Source of the DNA: Planctomycetota bacterium
Lineage (GTDB): Bacteria > Planctomycetota > SZUA-567 > H5-PLA8
Assembly: GCA_023150555.1 (NCBI GenBank)
Contig: JAKLKQ010000018.1
Coordinates: 1-64,000 of the forward strand
Length of the DNA stretch: 64,000 nucleotides
Direction: 5' to 3'
Part shown: piece after piece, positions 53,536 through 62,249 of the stretch
Numbering within the stretch: position 1 is the stretch's first letter
Layout of the letters: each line of letters opens with the position of its first letter
The notes under the pieces: model-generated
Seen by the model: the letters and a program-made list of their open reading frames with translations, nothing else
Database searches by the model: none
What the model was told of the DNA's origin: nothing
Translations under genes and position numbers: made by a program

Positions 53536-55677
53536 ATGAATCGCGAAAAGGCCACTACAACGGAAGACGTCCGTAGCGCCTGGATGGAACGCCTGCGCGA
53601 GCTGCTGACCGGCGTGCCTGGGCTGCGGTCGCTGGCGATGGCGAACCCCGCGGGTGCGGGCGGCAGCGGAAACATCTTCCGGACGCCGACGGACTTGCTG
53701 GCGCCGCCGGCCGTAACGAGGACACCGTTGAAAGCCAAGCAATCGGGCATGATGCCGGTGCCGGATCACGCGCGCGTCGACGACGCGATCGAACGTTCCC
53801 GCGCATGGATGCTGGACCGCCAGAACCCCGACGGCCACTGGGTCGCGGAACTCGAAGCCGACACGACGCTCGAAAGCTACTTCATCCTCTTCAAGGCCTT
53901 CTTCGGCAAACGCGATGACCCCAAGATCCCGAAGTACGTGAAGGTGATCCGCGAGGCCATGCTGCCCGAAGGCGGATGGGCGATCTTCGAGCACGGCCCG
54001 CCGGAGATCAGCGTCTCGGTGCTCAGCTACTTCGCGATGAAGATCGCCGGCGTACCCGCCGGCGATCCCGACATGATCAAGAGCCGCGACGCGATCCTGA
54101 AGATGGGCGGCGTCGCGAAGGCGAACACCTACACGAAGTTCCACCTGGCCTTCTTCGACCAGTACGACTGGGCGCACGTGCCCGCGATCCCGCCCGAGAT
54201 GATCTTCCTGCCGTCGCTGGCGCCGATCAACATCTACGAGATGTCCAGTTGGTCGCGCACGATCTTCGTGCCGCTGTCGATCATCTACGCGCTGAAGCCC
54301 GTCTGCCCGCTGCCGCCCGAATGCCACGTCGACGAGATCTTTCCCAACGGGCGCAATCACCCCGACCTGGCGCTGCCGCGCGGCAACAAGCCCATCAGCT
54401 GGAAGAACTTCTTCTTGCTCACCGACCTGGCGCTGAAGGTCGCCGAGAAGTTCCCCATCACCCCGGTGCGCCGCGTCGCGATGAAGCGCGCGGAGAACTG
54501 GATGGTGGAGCGCTTCGAGCGCAGCGGCGGACTGGGCGCGATCCTGCCCGCGATGATGAACAGCGTCTTCGCGCTGCGGATCCTCGGCTACGGTGAGGAC
54601 CACCCGCTGGTGAAGGACGGCATCGCGCACCTGGACGCGCTGGAGATTCCCGACGAAGCCACGGACACCATCCGCATCCAGCCCTGCCACAGCCCGGTCT
54701 GGGACACCTGCATCGCGACGTACGCGCTCTGCCAGAGCGGCCTCGACGACGGCCACCCGCAGATCCGCAAGGCCGAAGACTGGATGCTCAGCAAGGAAGT
54801 CAAGCTGCGCGGCGACTGGCACGTCAAGAACCCCGTGCAGCCCGGCGGCTGGTACTTCGAGTTCGAGAACGAGTTCTACCCCGACACCGACGACACCATG
54901 ATGGTGATGATGGCCCTGCGCAACGCCACGCCCAAGGGCAAGGACCCGGCGCTGGACGCGGCCATCGACCGCGGCCTGGACTGGGAACTGGGCATGCAGA
55001 ACCGCGACGGCGGCTGGGGCGCCTTCGACCGCGACAACGACATGGACTTCCTCACCAAGATTCCCTTCGCCGACCACAACGCGATGATCGACCCCAGCAC
55101 CGCGGACCTGACCAGCCGCATGCTGGAGATGTTCGCCACCGTCGCGCCCGAACGCTTCACCCTCGACCACCCGGTGGTCAAGCGCGCCATGGACTGGATC
55201 AAGGCCGATCAGTGCCAGGACGGCAGCTGGTACGGGCGATGGGGCATCAACTACATGTACGGCACCTGGCAGGTCCTGCGCGGGCTGCGCCTGATCGGCG
55301 AGGACATGTCCAAGGGCTACGTACGCAAAGCGGTCGAATGGCTGCGCAGCGTCCAGCTGGCCGATGGCGGCTGGGGCGAGCGCGCCGACAGCTACGACCA
55401 TCCGGAGCGCAAGGGCAAGGGCCCGTCCACCAAGTCGCAGACCGCCTGGGCGCTGATGGGGCTGCTCGCCGCTGGCCAGGGCGATTCGCAGGCCGTGCGC
55501 CGCGGCGTCGCGTACCTGCTCGACAACCTTACGCCCGAAGGCACGTGGGAAGAGGACGAGTGGACCGGCACGGGCTTCCCGAAGGTCTTCTACCTGAAGT
55601 ACCACTACTACCGGCATTACTTCCCCCTGATGGCGCTGGCGCAGTACCGCCGCTACCTGCGCGGCGAACGTCCGTAG
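53536..55677 (+). CDS. shc: Squalene-hopene cyclase
   Basis: A 713-residue membrane-associated triterpene cyclase converting squalene to hopene, the basis of hopanoid membranes. The two alpha/alpha-barrel domains carry QW repeats: QNPDGHW near 96, QNRDGGWGAFD, QCQDGSW and QLADGGWGE. The catalytic acid motif is DTDDT near residue 450 (family DxDDT). The C-terminal LKYHYYRHYFPLMALAQY is the usual membrane-facing end. ATG 53536 is chosen; TTG 53527 adds three residues. No hpn genes for hopanoid tailoring are adjacent, so only the cyclisation step is shown here. A related but non-enzymatic repeat fold occurs in the anti-sigma-like protein at the left end of the window. Confidence 0.95.
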   Translation: MNREKATTTEDVRSAWMERLRELLTGVPGLRSLAMANPAGAGGSGNIFRTPTDLLAPPAVTRTPLKAKQSGMMPVPDHARVDDAIERSRAWMLDRQNPDGHWVAELEADTTLESYFILFKAFFGKRDDPKIPKYVKVIREAMLPEGGWAIFEHGPPEISVSVLSYFAMKIAGVPAGDPDMIKSRDAILKMGGVAKANTYTKFHLAFFDQYDWAHVPAIPPEMIFLPSLAPINIYEMSSWSRTIFVPLSIIYALKPVCPLPPECHVDEIFPNGRNHPDLALPRGNKPISWKNFFLLTDLALKVAEKFPITPVRRVAMKRAENWMVERFERSGGLGAILPAMMNSVFALRILGYGEDHPLVKDGIAHLDALEIPDEATDTIRIQPCHSPVWDTCIATYALCQSGLDDGHPQIRKAEDWMLSKEVKLRGDWHVKNPVQPGGWYFEFENEFYPDTDDTMMVMMALRNATPKGKDPALDAAIDRGLDWELGMQNRDGGWGAFDRDNDMDFLTKIPFADHNAMIDPSTADLTSRMLEMFATVAPERFTLDHPVVKRAMDWIKADQCQDGSWYGRWGINYMYGTWQVLRGLRLIGEDMSKGYVRKAVEWLRSVQLADGGWGERADSYDHPERKGKGPSTKSQTAWALMGLLAAGQGDSQAVRRGVAYLLDNLTPEGTWEEDEWTGTGFPKVFYLKYHYYRHYFPLMALAQYRRYLRGERP

Positions 55678-55694
55678 CGCGCGTTGCAAAAATA

Positions 55695-57455
55695 TTACGG
55701 CTCCAGATCGGCCCACTTTTCTTCTGACAGCGGATGCGGGTAGATGACAAAGCCGGATTTGAAATCCGCCGTCGTGCCCTCGAAGCGTTTTCTGTGAGGG
55801 ACCCATTTTCCGACTAGAGTCCACTGCTTTTCCGTTTCTTTGTTGGCCCCAGCCACCTCAACCTTGAGGTACAGCGAGCAATCGTCCGGCCCCAATTTGG
55901 CCAATGAGTCCTTGCGATCCTGTGCTGCCATCAGGGCTGTACCCGTCAAATACCGGGGGTTCTCGAGTGATTTGGAGAAATTGAATCGCATCCGGGTCAC
56001 GGTCGTATCCTTGTCCCGCAGGGCCAAACCTAGGGGCTCCTGGAACTTGGCCGGATTGGCGTAGCGAACGCCCGCCCATTCGTAATCTCCGAGCGCCTTC
56101 AAGGCCTGGGCGGCGGCCTCCCTGATCTCTGCGTCTTCCGACTTCTCACTTGCCACGCGCAATTGTGGTTGAGCGGCCATGCCGACCTTGAACAGACTTT
56201 CTCTTGCGGCTTTCCGCTTCTCGTATTCATCATCGCCGGCCTGATTGATCAATTTGGCGACTTCATCGCGAACGCTATCACTCTTGAGCGCCTGGGAATC
56301 CGAGGCCAATGAGAATGGCTTGAAACGACGGTATTTCGCCATGTAAGGATCGGAATCTACCAACAGGAGCGCCAGCGGCCAACCTTCTTTGGCGGCGACA
56401 GCCAGCCAGCGCTGGTATTGTTCTTCGCTCTTTTCAAGGACCACGCCTTTGTTATAGAAGGACGATAGACGAAATGCAGCTTTGGCGTTTCCCCCTTCTG
56501 CGGCTATCCTGAGGAATTCAACGGCCTTCTTCTTTTCTTCGAGCGGCTTGTCTTCTTCGTATAGCACATCGTAAAGCAAGAGACCCGCGATTGAAAACCC
56601 ACGCTGCAAAACATTTTCGAGCTGCTTCAAGGCTTGCTCTCGATCGGCGCCATTCAGTGCCGTCATCGCGTTGATTGCGCGGGCACGGGCTGACCCCTTT
56701 TCGGCAGCCTTATTCACCCAAGCCTGCGCTTTGCTCTCGTCCTTTTCGGCCCCGAAACCTCGATGGTATATAAAGCTGTACGCCTCCATAGCAGCAATAT
56801 TTCCGCGTTCGCTCTCTATCTTCAAAATGCGCACCGCGCGGGGCTTGTCACGTAAGGTTTTGGAACCGGATATCAGGTAGTGCCCCAGGTACGCTGCCGC
56901 GATGCTGAAGTTTCCTCTTGCTGGGGCTTCAAGCGCCTTTGTGATTTCGGGCGAATATGGGTCCTTCGCGCCAAGGCATAGGGCCATGTAAGTCTGCATG
57001 GCAGGGTTGCCGCGTTCCGAGCGTGGCTTTAGCCATTCTTCTGCCCGCGCAACCAGCCGGTCGCTGCGCTCGATGTCGATACGCTCCACCTGGCCCCACG
57101 TGTCCCGAAGGCGCCTCGCTTCGTAAAGCATCGCGATGGGAGCGCCGGACGCAAAGGCGCGTTTCTGCCAAGCTTCCGATTTGCAAAAGTTCTGTTCGGT
57201 CCCAAATGCGTGCTCGTAGCAGAGCATCACGATATCCATGGCAGCTGGGTCGTTCTTCTCGGCCCGCTCGAGGATTTTGGCAAATTCGTCTGGAGTCATC
57301 TCCGGGCGCAGCGCGAGGTAGTCGTCGAGATTCGTGATCTCGGCGATGGCCGGAATCTCCGGCTCGGGCTCCGGCGCCTCTTCGCCAGCGGGAGAGGTAT
57401 TCGCAAGCAGCACGGAGAAGGCCAGGCAGTAGGCGAAGTTTCGAATGTCCTTCAT
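55695..57455 (-). CDS. Exported Sel1-repeat protein
   Basis: A 586-residue protein with signal peptide MKDIRNFAYCLAFSVLLAN. Residues about 45-360 are alpha-helical Sel1/TPR-like repeats of about 36 residues (for example EAYSFIYHRGFGAEKDESKA, AAFRLSSFYNKGVVLEKSEE). After about 385 it changes to a HEAT-like and then beta-rich C-terminal part (GKWVPHRKRFEGTT, FVIYPHP). Such repeats bind partner proteins; its location outside the membrane suggests an envelope scaffold or binding partner of the Sel1-containing kinase encoded 3 kb away. It is convergent with the cyclase gene. Start chosen at the signal peptide; an ATG 36 bp upstream is possible. Confidence 0.82.
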   Translation of the reverse strand: MKDIRNFAYCLAFSVLLANTSPAGEEAPEPEPEIPAIAEITNLDDYLALRPEMTPDEFAKILERAEKNDPAAMDIVMLCYEHAFGTEQNFCKSEAWQKRAFASGAPIAMLYEARRLRDTWGQVERIDIERSDRLVARAEEWLKPRSERGNPAMQTYMALCLGAKDPYSPEITKALEAPARGNFSIAAAYLGHYLISGSKTLRDKPRAVRILKIESERGNIAAMEAYSFIYHRGFGAEKDESKAQAWVNKAAEKGSARARAINAMTALNGADREQALKQLENVLQRGFSIAGLLLYDVLYEEDKPLEEKKKAVEFLRIAAEGGNAKAAFRLSSFYNKGVVLEKSEEQYQRWLAVAAKEGWPLALLLVDSDPYMAKYRRFKPFSLASDSQALKSDSVRDEVAKLINQAGDDEYEKRKAARESLFKVGMAAQPQLRVASEKSEDAEIREAAAQALKALGDYEWAGVRYANPAKFQEPLGLALRDKDTTVTRMRFNFSKSLENPRYLTGTALMAAQDRKDSLAKLGPDDCSLYLKVEVAGANKETEKQWTLVGKWVPHRKRFEGTTADFKSGFVIYPHPLSEEKWADLEP

Positions 57456-57614
57456 GCCTGTCGTGCCCCGTGGTCTTTCGCGCCACTCCATATATATACG
57501 ATGCCTTGGCGCCGGGCTTGCGGCAAAATTTTCCGCGCCCTTTTGCCTTTGCCCGTCCGCGCGGGGCAAACTATCATGCCCTCTGTATTTCACGGCCTTC
57601 ACAAGGAGCCGCGC

Positions 57615-58820
57615 TTGAGCGACGCGAAGACCGTTCCGCTGGGCAGCGTGACGTTGCCGCTGGGTTTCGGCGACCACGTCATCACCAGCCTGCTCTTCAA
57701 CCACGACGCGAACCCCGTCCACCACAAGCCCGACCACGCCGTGCAGTGGATGATGGGCCTGCTGGCCGGCGCGAACCTCGCCGAGGGCGACCTCGCGAAG
57801 GCCGGCGCCGAGGAACGCACGTATACGATGGGCACGCGGCTGCTCGAACGCCCCGACGTCGTCGTCATGCCCGGCATCGTCCTCGCCGCGATCTGTTACG
57901 AACGCTTCGTGCCGCCCGAAGACCTCGCCGTCTCCGTCACCACCACCTTCACCTATCCGCTGCTGGTGCCCACGAAGGGCCAGGTCGACGTGCGCATCGA
58001 GGCCGGCGAAGTCGCGGGCAAGGCCGCCGCCAACGGCAAACGCCAGCTCGTGATCGAAGCCTTCGGCCCGGGACTCTTCGGCGCGCCGGTGCGCCTGCTG
58101 AAGATGGAAGTCGACTGCTACGCCGCGACGTCGGACCCCGAGGCCGTCTATAAGGAGGCGGTCGCGCCGGAGTTCGAGCGGCTCGCGAAGCTGGAGGCGC
58201 AGAAGCCCGGCATGCCGGGGCACAGCCACCCCGCCGCGATCAGCCAGGAAGACCGCCGCCGCTACGCGCGCATCGTCGGCTTCGACCGCCGCATCTCGCC
58301 CGCCGCATGGCAGGCCAAGATCCCGCGCGTGCTGACCGAGATCATCGACCTGATGGAGAACCACGAGGCCTACATGGCCGAGGTCAAGACGTACCATGAA
58401 GGCCGCGAAGACGAGGCCGAACGCCGCGTTGCCATCGCGCGCTACGTCGACAAGGAGATCCGCTACCGCCACCTCGGCGAACTGGAACGTTCCGGCCGCA
58501 TCGAGTCGCTCGCGCGCATGACCCAGCAGCTCTACGCGCGCCAGCATACCGTCTACGACCCGCGCCTTTTCGTGAAGGACGGGCCGGCGACGAAGCCCGG
58601 CGTGCCGCTGCACCTGGACCTGCACCTCTACGAGATGCGGCTGCGCCGCGGCATCCACCGCTTCTACACCGGCGCGCGGCAGGGCGAACGCCAGGTCTTC
58701 CGCGGCGAGGCCACCGTCACGGGCCAGCCGCTGGTCACCCGCGAACTCGCGAACTTCCTCTGCGAAGTCAACCACGCCTTCGAAACCCTGCGCCTGTTCA
58801 CCTACCGCGCGAATGCGTAG
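57615..58820 (+). CDS. MaoC-like hot-dog domain protein of unknown function
   Basis: A protein of about 401 residues. The N-terminal third resembles MaoC/hot-dog dehydratases: GDHVITSLLFNHDANPVHH near 16-34 (dehydratase form xxDxNPxH), VVVMPGIVLAAICYERFV and a strand-rich TYPLLVPTKGQVDVRIEAG. The remaining 200 residues are helical and basic with no family I recognise. It may act on an acyl thioester. TTG 57615 has a near-perfect AAGGAG at 57603-57608, better than ATG 57576, which has none. It forms an operon with the SGNH hydrolase (15-bp gap). Function uncertain; a hydratase call would need the catalytic Asp and His confirmed by structure. Confidence 0.65.
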   Translation: MSDAKTVPLGSVTLPLGFGDHVITSLLFNHDANPVHHKPDHAVQWMMGLLAGANLAEGDLAKAGAEERTYTMGTRLLERPDVVVMPGIVLAAICYERFVPPEDLAVSVTTTFTYPLLVPTKGQVDVRIEAGEVAGKAAANGKRQLVIEAFGPGLFGAPVRLLKMEVDCYAATSDPEAVYKEAVAPEFERLAKLEAQKPGMPGHSHPAAISQEDRRRYARIVGFDRRISPAAWQAKIPRVLTEIIDLMENHEAYMAEVKTYHEGREDEAERRVAIARYVDKEIRYRHLGELERSGRIESLARMTQQLYARQHTVYDPRLFVKDGPATKPGVPLHLDLHLYEMRLRRGIHRFYTGARQGERQVFRGEATVTGQPLVTRELANFLCEVNHAFETLRLFTYRANA

Positions 58821-58835
58821 GACAATACGCAAAGC

Positions 58836-59498
58836 ATGAGCGACTTCTACGAGAACGAGTCCGCATGGCGCGAGAAGGTCGCTGCCGACGCGCGGGAGGA
58901 AGCCTGCATGGCCTTCGCGCCCGGCGATCCGAAGCTGCCGCGCGTGCTGCTGATTGGCGACTCGATCTCGATGGGCTACACCATTCCCGTGCGCGAGGCG
59001 CTTCGGGGCGCCGCCAACGTGCGGCGCATCCCCGGCAACGCGGGCATGACCGAGCGCGGCCTCGCGAACCTGGACCTGTGGCTGGGCGGCGGGAACTGGG
59101 CCGCGATCCACTTCAACTTCGGGCTGCACGACCTCAAGTACCTCAGCGCGGACGGCAAGCTCGATCTTTCCGGCACGCAGGTCTGCGGCCTCGCCGCGTA
59201 CGAGTTGAACCTCGGGACGCTCGCGATGCGGCTGCTCGCCACCGGCGCCAAAGTGATCTGGGCCGCGACGACGCCGGTGCCCGAAGGCGCCAGCGGGCGC
59301 AAGGCCGGCGACGAAGTCACGTACAACGCCGCCGCCGCGCGCGTGATGCAAAAGGCCCGCATCCCGGTGAACGACCTGCACGCCGCGGTGCTGCCGGAAC
59401 TCGCGACCTACCAGCTTCCGCGCAACGTCCACTTCAACGACGCGGGCTCGAAGTTCCTCGGCGCCCGCGTCGCCGAACACCTGCGCCGCGCCCTATAA
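58836..59498 (+). CDS. SGNH/GDSL-family hydrolase
   Basis: A 220-residue serine hydrolase of the SGNH fold. Block I is LLIGDSISMGYTIPV near 39-53 (nucleophile Ser in GDS), block III FNFGLHDLKYL is the modified GxND-type loop, and block V HFNDAGSKFLG near 200-210 has the catalytic Asp/His pair (NDAG preceded by H). No signal peptide, so probably cytoplasmic, and the likely substrate is an acyl ester or acetylated sugar. Cotranscribed with the MaoC-like gene. A small hydrolase next to an acyl-handling enzyme suggests a shared acyl substrate. Confidence 0.88.
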   Translation: MSDFYENESAWREKVAADAREEACMAFAPGDPKLPRVLLIGDSISMGYTIPVREALRGAANVRRIPGNAGMTERGLANLDLWLGGGNWAAIHFNFGLHDLKYLSADGKLDLSGTQVCGLAAYELNLGTLAMRLLATGAKVIWAATTPVPEGASGRKAGDEVTYNAAAARVMQKARIPVNDLHAAVLPELATYQLPRNVHFNDAGSKFLGARVAEHLRRAL

Positions 59499-59520
59499 AG
59501 GAGGCGCGTAAGTCCGGCCT

Positions 59521-59637
59521 CGCCACGGAAGCGCGGAGGCCGCGGAGAATTTCCTTCTTGCGCCTTGCAGGTTCGAAGCGTTGACGAAAAGAATCTGTCC
59601 TCTGTGTGCTCTGTGATCTCTGTGGATTAAAGAATCT
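59521..59637. repeat. CTCTGTG-type dispersed repeat (second copy, with inverted arm)
   Basis: The right part (59587-59637) has TCCTCTGTGTGCTCTGTG and TCTCTGTGGATTAAAG, matching the repeat at 5456-5502. The left part (59521-59552) has CCACGGAAGCGCGGAGG, a degenerate reverse complement of the same units. Together they look like an inverted pair, found between genes. Confidence 0.5.
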
Positions 59638-60512
59638 CAGTTCGCTGCCGCGCTATATAGAGGAGGCGCCGCCTGAGCGGCGGGTGCCCGGTCTTGCTTC
59701 GGCTCCGCAGGGAGGTCCGCCCATGCGGCGGGGTTCTCGAGCAGCGTGCGCACGGTCTCGGCGAAACGCGCCAGCGGCGCGCCGTTGGCCAGGCGCCGGT
59801 CGGCGGTAATGGTCAGGCGCATCGTCTTGCGCGCCTCGACGCGGTCGCCCGCCGCGAACGGCCGGCGCTTCACCGCGCCGAAGCTGAACGTCAGCGGCCA
59901 CGGCCATGGCGGCAAAACCTGGTCGCAGCCGCCGTACTTGCCCGGCGAGGTGACCGCGAAACTCCCGCCGCGGAATCTCGTCCAGAGCCGCGCGGACTTC
60001 GAAGGCGCGCGCAGAATCCAGGCGGCCAGCGTTGGCAGCCAGCGAGCCAGGCGAATCAGTTTCAGGAAACGCACGAAGTCGGGAACGTCCTCTACCGGGG
60101 CGGTCGCGTAGTGCCGAAGCTCTTCGGTCAGATCCGCGAGCGTCCGGCCCGCGGCATTCTCCAGTCGCGAAGAGAACACCGTGTCGACGCCGCCGACGAC
60201 GCGCTCTACAGCGACCGTGGCGGTCACGTTATTAAGTGGAACCAGCCTGGTACGGAAGGGTCCCTCGACGATAAGCGCGTTGAGGTTCGGGTGCTCCATC
60301 AGCGCGCGCGCGGCGGCCTGCACCACGAAGGCGGTGTACGTGGGCGCGGGGCTTCCGCGGCGGCGGCATTCGGCGCGCACAGCGTCCATGCCGGTGGCGT
60401 CGAGCTCGCAAAGGAAATGCAGGTGGTTGCGCGGCACGATCTCCTTCACCAGCGCGCAGGCCGCGTTAAAGAAACCTTGGTCGTAGCGAAGCGGCTCCGT
60501 TGCAGCATTCAT
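59637..60512 (-). CDS. 2-oxoacid dehydrogenase acyltransferase-fold protein, altered active site
   Basis: A 291-residue protein that covers the catalytic (E2/CAT-like) domain only; no lipoyl or peripheral-subunit-binding domains. Expected segments are PTYTAFVVQAAARALMEHPN near 57-76 and the C-terminal TADRRLANGAPLARF at 236-250. In E2 enzymes the latter reads DHRxxDG; here the catalytic His is Arg239 and the Asp is Asn243, so normal acyl transfer is unlikely. It probably has a binding or regulatory role. It lies 20 bp downstream of the membrane-tethered sigma factor gene on the same strand and is probably cotranscribed. GGAG precedes ATG 60512. Confidence 0.8.
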   Translation of the reverse strand: MNAATEPLRYDQGFFNAACALVKEIVPRNHLHFLCELDATGMDAVRAECRRRGSPAPTYTAFVVQAAARALMEHPNLNALIVEGPFRTRLVPLNNVTATVAVERVVGGVDTVFSSRLENAAGRTLADLTEELRHYATAPVEDVPDFVRFLKLIRLARWLPTLAAWILRAPSKSARLWTRFRGGSFAVTSPGKYGGCDQVLPPWPWPLTFSFGAVKRRPFAAGDRVEARKTMRLTITADRRLANGAPLARFAETVRTLLENPAAWADLPAEPKQDRAPAAQAAPPLYSAAAN

Positions 60513-60532
60513 GCGAATCTCCTCTGCGGCGT

Positions 60533-62137
60533 TCAGCGTTCGCTCTTCTTCGCCGCGTCCATAACGGGGGACTTCAAAAATTCGACGAATACTTCCTTGC
60601 CGGGCTGCGGGCTGGCCAGGTCCGGCGCATTTACCTGGCCCACGCGGCGCTCGGGCGGAATCGCCGCGATGAATTTTGCGTAAACGGAGAGGTCAGGCAC
60701 GTCGTTCGGCTCAACTTCTTCGACCTCGAACTCGTCGAAGAGGTATCGCCCTCGTGCGGCGAACATCAGTTTTGGATCGGCCGCCAGTTCATGGTATTCG
60801 ACTGTGGAGAGTTTTTCATCGAGCCACCCGGCGCAGAAATTCTCGGTAATGTAGACCTCGGAGCGCCGCCAGGGGATGGCGTCGGTGTTGGACGTCAGAA
60901 TCTCGCCGGCATTTCGAATGGGCGCAAAGGTCCGGTAGCTTTCGTCGGTCCAGGAGACGAAGACCCGAGTGGGCGGCGAGGACGTTTGGTTTAGAACGAA
61001 CTTTTCCCGCCAGCGCAGGCGAATGGGCCGGTTCAGCTTGGGCAGGCCCGGAAGGTAGCGGAGCACGAGATCGGCGCCCGTGTCAAGGCACCCCCTGCCG
61101 TCGAGGTCTTCGTTCGGGACAAAAGCCATGCCGTGGCCGGTCCCGAAGAGCGCGTCGAGCTGCTTCGCGTCGTTGAAGTCCCACTTCGCGTGGAAGCGCG
61201 CGGCCGGCGTGCCGGCCGGGGTTACGCTTTGCGTTTTCGGTGTCTCGGGCGCCTTCGGTGCCTCGGGCTTTTCTGCCTTCGTGCTTTGCGTACCGCTGCT
61301 TATGTACAGATAGGCGCCGCCGGCGGCCGCGGCGCAGACCAGGGCCGCGGCGATGAGCGGGCCCGAGCCGCCCGCGACGGGCGCGGCGCGGCGGCTGGCC
61401 TCGGCGGGCGCGTTCAGCACGCGCAGCATCTTCGCGCCCAGCGCGGCCGGGGCGGGATTCTGCGCGCCCAGGGCCTCGGCCAGGCGCCCGCCCTCCAGCA
61501 GCGGCAGGGCGGCGGCGTAGCCGGCCTGCGAGAGGCCGCGCCGCAGGGCTTCCAGCGCCGCGGTCATCTTGCGGCTGATGGCCTGCTGCGTGATGTCGAG
61601 CGCCTCGCCGATCTCGCGCTGCGACAGATTGCCGGCGTAATAAAGCGCGATCAGGTTGCGCTGCTCGGGCTCGAGTTTCTCGAGCTGCGCGTTCAGCGCG
61701 GCGGACAACTCCGGATCGACGGGGGCGCCTTCGCGTGCGTCTTCGGGCGCGGCCTCATGGCGTTCGGCGTCCAACTCGAGATTGCGGCGCGCGTGGCGCC
61801 CGGCCTTCACCGAGCGCAGGGCTTCGTTGGCCGCGACGCGCAGGATCCAGCCGCGCGCGTTGGCGAGGTCGCGCAGGCCGCCGGCGTGGCGCCACACGTT
61901 CAGGAAGGCGTCCTGCAGGGCGTCTTCGGCGCGCTGGCGGTCGCGGACGATGTGGAAGATCAGGCCGTAGGCGCGGTCCTTGTGGCGCTCGTAGAGTTCG
62001 GCGAACGCGGCGCGGTCCTGCGCGGAACCGATCGCGTCGAGCAGTTCGGCGTCGGTGGCGCCGGCGAGCGATTTCGCGGACTTGGGCATCGTTCGGTTCC
62101 GGACCAGCCTCTCGGTCACAGCTGCGTGGGCGCCCAT
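60533..62137 (-). CDS. Membrane-tethered ECF sigma factor with C-terminal ectodomain (third copy)
   Basis: A 534-residue relative of the tandem pair at 21.7-25 kb. Region 2 at about 45-112 (DRQRAEDALQDAFLNVW), region 4 at about 150-205 with SQREIGEALDITQQAISRK, which shares the TQQ(T/A)IS recognition helix. The linker keeps AAALPLL (near 208), and a transmembrane helix lies at about 257-280. The outer part starts WDFNDAKQLDALFG near 320 and is beta-rich with PIRLRWREKFVL and RGRYLFDEFEVEEVE, again LamG-like. ATG 62137 has GGAGGGG at 8 bp. No anti-sigma gene is adjacent. The acyltransferase-fold gene follows in the same operon. Confidence 0.9.
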   Translation of the reverse strand: MGAHAAVTERLVRNRTMPKSAKSLAGATDAELLDAIGSAQDRAAFAELYERHKDRAYGLIFHIVRDRQRAEDALQDAFLNVWRHAGGLRDLANARGWILRVAANEALRSVKAGRHARRNLELDAERHEAAPEDAREGAPVDPELSAALNAQLEKLEPEQRNLIALYYAGNLSQREIGEALDITQQAISRKMTAALEALRRGLSQAGYAAALPLLEGGRLAEALGAQNPAPAALGAKMLRVLNAPAEASRRAAPVAGGSGPLIAAALVCAAAAGGAYLYISSGTQSTKAEKPEAPKAPETPKTQSVTPAGTPAARFHAKWDFNDAKQLDALFGTGHGMAFVPNEDLDGRGCLDTGADLVLRYLPGLPKLNRPIRLRWREKFVLNQTSSPPTRVFVSWTDESYRTFAPIRNAGEILTSNTDAIPWRRSEVYITENFCAGWLDEKLSTVEYHELAADPKLMFAARGRYLFDEFEVEEVEPNDVPDLSVYAKFIAAIPPERRVGQVNAPDLASPQPGKEVFVEFLKSPVMDAAKKSER

Positions 62138-62249
62138 CGCGGCCCCTCCAATCTACCCGGCTGAACAGGCGCAGGGAGGGACTCACAACAGGGAATTTGG
62201 AAAATTATAACGCCTTATTTAGATAGGGGTTATGGACTTTATTGGGCTC

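Noticed and set aside
62148-62157. Treating GGTAGATTGG (minus strand) as the same promoter as the tandem sigma leaders
   Set aside because: It lies only about 11 bp from the start codon and the accompanying block is in the reverse order, so the match is weak.
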